Shown: one piece after another, positions 4,709 through 6,160 of the stretch
How the letters are laid out: each line of letters starts with the position of its first letter
Numbering within the stretch: position 1 is the first letter of the stretch
Assembly: GCA_020846375.1 (NCBI GenBank)
Contig: JADLDZ010000079.1
Span: forward strand, 1-6,160
Source: Nitrospirales bacterium
Lineage (GTDB): Bacteria > Nitrospirota > Thermodesulfovibrionia > Thermodesulfovibrionales > Dissulfurispiraceae
Direction of reading: 5' to 3'
DNA length: 6,160 bases
The notes under the pieces: model-generated
Seen by the model: the letters and a program-made list of their open reading frames with translations, nothing else
Database searches by the model: none
Told to the model about the DNA's origin: nothing
Position numbers and translations under genes: made by a program

Positions 4709-6160
4709 TCAAAACCGAACCGACAGGCCGCCGAACACCTCCACAGGAGGCATGGGGTAGAAAGACCCGTCCTGGCTGAAGAGGTTGTATTTCTTATTGA
4801 AAAGGTTCTTCCCGATGAGGAAGACCTCGCTCTTCGCCTTTCCCCCGAACAGCTTCAGCTCCTGGCTCACCTTGCCGTTCATCACCGCATAGCTCCAGGA
4901 TTCGGGCTGGGACCCATACCCCATGTAGTGCGATACATACTGTTCCTCGATCGACGCCGTAAAGCCTCCCGGGGTCTTGTAGACGATGTCGCCCTTGACC
5001 GTATGCCGCGGCATGAAGGTTATTTTCCGGCCGGTGAGAGTATCCGTGGGGTCCTGGTAATAGTAGCTGGCGAACAGGGTGAAGCGGCCCAGGGCCAGAT
5101 CCGCATTCACTTCCACGCCCCTGATACGCGCCTCGCTGATATTCGTGGGCATCCACTTTCCGGCAGCATCGGGCGCCCACTGGATAAGGTCCTCCACCTT
5201 CTTGTGGAACACCAGCGCCTTTGCCGTGAGTCCTTTCAGGATCTTCTGCTCGACAGACAGCTCAAACTCGGTGGACTTCTCCGGCTTGAGAGAGGGGTTT
5301 CCCGCTGAAAAGCCCGAATCCGGCCAGTACAGGTCATTGAAGGTCGGGATCCGGTATCCCATCCCGGCCGCTCCCCGCAGGATCGTGTTCTCGAAAGGCC
5401 GGTAGAGCACCGATACCCGGGGAGTAAAACGGGACCCCTCGTCGAAATCATCATACCGCACTCCGGCGGTAAGGGTTGCATTCTTCAGGAACGCAAATTC
5501 GTCCTGCACGAAGACTCCCTTCCGTGTCCGTTTGCGCTCCCCGATCTGCGCTCCCTCGGCCTTCTCGGGGATCAGCTCCACCCCGGAAGTGATGGCGTGG
5601 GCATTCCCGATGAAGAGGGTGTGCTGGAGTGCCCCCCCGGTGACGGTCGTCTCGATGGTGTCGGTGGACCAGGTGGACAGGGAGAAGAGCTCCGCATAGT
5701 GGCGGTAGAGGTCGAAGCGGAACGTCTTGAAGTTCACCGTAGTCCCCAGGAAGGAGTTGATGTCCCTCTGCCTGCTGGTAGGGGTGGGAAAGGTGGACGA
5801 CCCCGGCACTCCCGCGCTCCGGTAGCCGTAGTCGGCATTCAGCGCCATATTCACTTCTCGGGAAAAGGTATAGGTGAGCTTCCCGTTTACCCCCCAGAGG
5901 TCGTAGTCGGTGTTCTCCCTGAAGCCGTCGGACTCCTCTTTCAGCGCCCCAAGGACATACCCGGCCTTCCCCAGCCTCCCTGAACTGCTGAAGGTATAGT
6001 TCCTGGTGTTGTGGCTGCCGTAATACGAGGAGAGGGTCGTCTCGGGAGTATCGGGAATTTTCGTGATGATATTGATGACGCCCCCCATTGCCTCGGCTCC
6101 GTACAGGGCCGACGAGGCCCCCCGCAGCACTTCGATGCGCTCGATGGTATCGAGGGGGAC
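4709..6160 (-). CDS. TonB-dependent outer-membrane receptor, BtuB-like (N-terminus outside window)
   Basis: This gene encodes a ligand-gated outer-membrane beta-barrel that imports a scarce ligand using TonB energy. The reading frame is open from the right edge, so signal peptide, TonB box and most of the plug are missing; 483 residues are visible. The first 35 carry the end of the plug: IERIEVLRG, SSALYG, and GGVINIITK. The rest is barrel with alternating beta-strand character. Visible residues about 269-291 hold a YRIP...LYWP...NPSLKPEKS stretch, typical of BtuB and related corrinoid or haem receptors. NLFNKKY lies near the C-terminus and the protein ends in VRF, with the terminal Phe usual for barrel insertion. 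It is the first visible gene of the operon, 36 bp before the cbiZ-type gene, which favours a corrinoid ligand. Haem or a siderophore cannot be excluded. Family assignment is firm; ligand is inferred. Confidence 0.95.
   Translation of the reverse strand, partial: VPLDTIERIEVLRGASSALYGAEAMGGVINIITKIPDTPETTLSSYYGSHNTRNYTFSSSGRLGKAGYVLGALKEESDGFRENTDYDLWGVNGKLTYTFSREVNMALNADYGYRSAGVPGSSTFPTPTSRQRDINSFLGTTVNFKTFRFDLYRHYAELFSLSTWSTDTIETTVTGGALQHTLFIGNAHAITSGVELIPEKAEGAQIGERKRTRKGVFVQDEFAFLKNATLTAGVRYDDFDEGSRFTPRVSVLYRPFENTILRGAAGMGYRIPTFNDLYWPDSGFSAGNPSLKPEKSTEFELSVEQKILKGLTAKALVFHKKVEDLIQWAPDAAGKWMPTNISEARIRGVEVNADLALGRFTLFASYYYQDPTDTLTGRKITFMPRHTVKGDIVYKTPGGFTASIEEQYVSHYMGYGSQPESWSYAVMNGKVSQELKLFGGKAKSEVFLIGKNLFNKKYNLFSQDGSFYPMPPVEVFGGLSVRF

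Noticed and set aside
4694..5308. Plus-strand 204-codon open frame
   Set aside because: Antisense to the conserved barrel of the receptor, with no recognisable product.

Overview
The window carries six genes, all on the minus strand and packed as what looks like one operon. In transcription order (right to left) they are: a BtuB-like TonB-dependent outer-membrane receptor whose N-terminus lies beyond the right edge; an adenosylcobinamide amidohydrolase (CbiZ family) with an export signal; a multi-pass membrane protein of the DUF2162 'predicted transporter' type; a MotA/TolQ/ExbB proton-channel protein; a small single-pass ExbD-like protein of the DUF2149 type; and the first 674 residues of a CobN / magnesium-chelatase-H-like protein that also begins with an export signal and runs off the left edge. 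Gaps are 36 and 7 bp. The last three junctions are overlaps of 4, 32 and 14 bp, so translation is probably coupled from DUF2162 through cobN. No stretch of 300 bases or more lacks a gene, and I see no RNA gene, mobile element, CRISPR array or terminator. The promoter, and any cobalamin riboswitch, would lie to the right of the window.

The host is a Gram-negative bacterium, because there is an outer-membrane beta-barrel receptor and there are signal peptides for the periplasm. The DNA is GC-rich (roughly 60% by eye) with strong GGAGG-type ribosome binding sites. The combination of CobN paralogue, DUF2162, ExbB and DUF2149 is one I associate with anaerobes such as Desulfobacterota, Chlorobi and Bacteroidota, and in part methanogens. 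Assignment to a phylum is a guess.

The genes suggest a tetrapyrrole, most likely corrinoid, acquisition and processing system acting largely in the periplasm. The receptor would bring a corrinoid (or another metallo-tetrapyrrole) across the outer membrane. Exported CbiZ would cut the aminopropanol-bearing side chain from cobinamide-type corrinoids. The exported CobN-like protein would insert or, more likely, remove or exchange the metal. Classical CobN works in the cytoplasm with ATP-driven CobS/CobT, but the periplasm has no ATP. The co-encoded ExbB/ExbD-like pair could supply proton-motive-force energy instead, either to this chelatase or to the receptor. The closest known parallel is the hmu haem-uptake operon of Bacteroidota (hmuYRSTUV), where HmuS is a CobN-like protein beside a receptor and an ExbB-type protein. 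This locus differs in carrying an exported CbiZ, which points to corrinoids rather than haem. The functional model is inference; the gene identities and signal peptides are read from the sequence.
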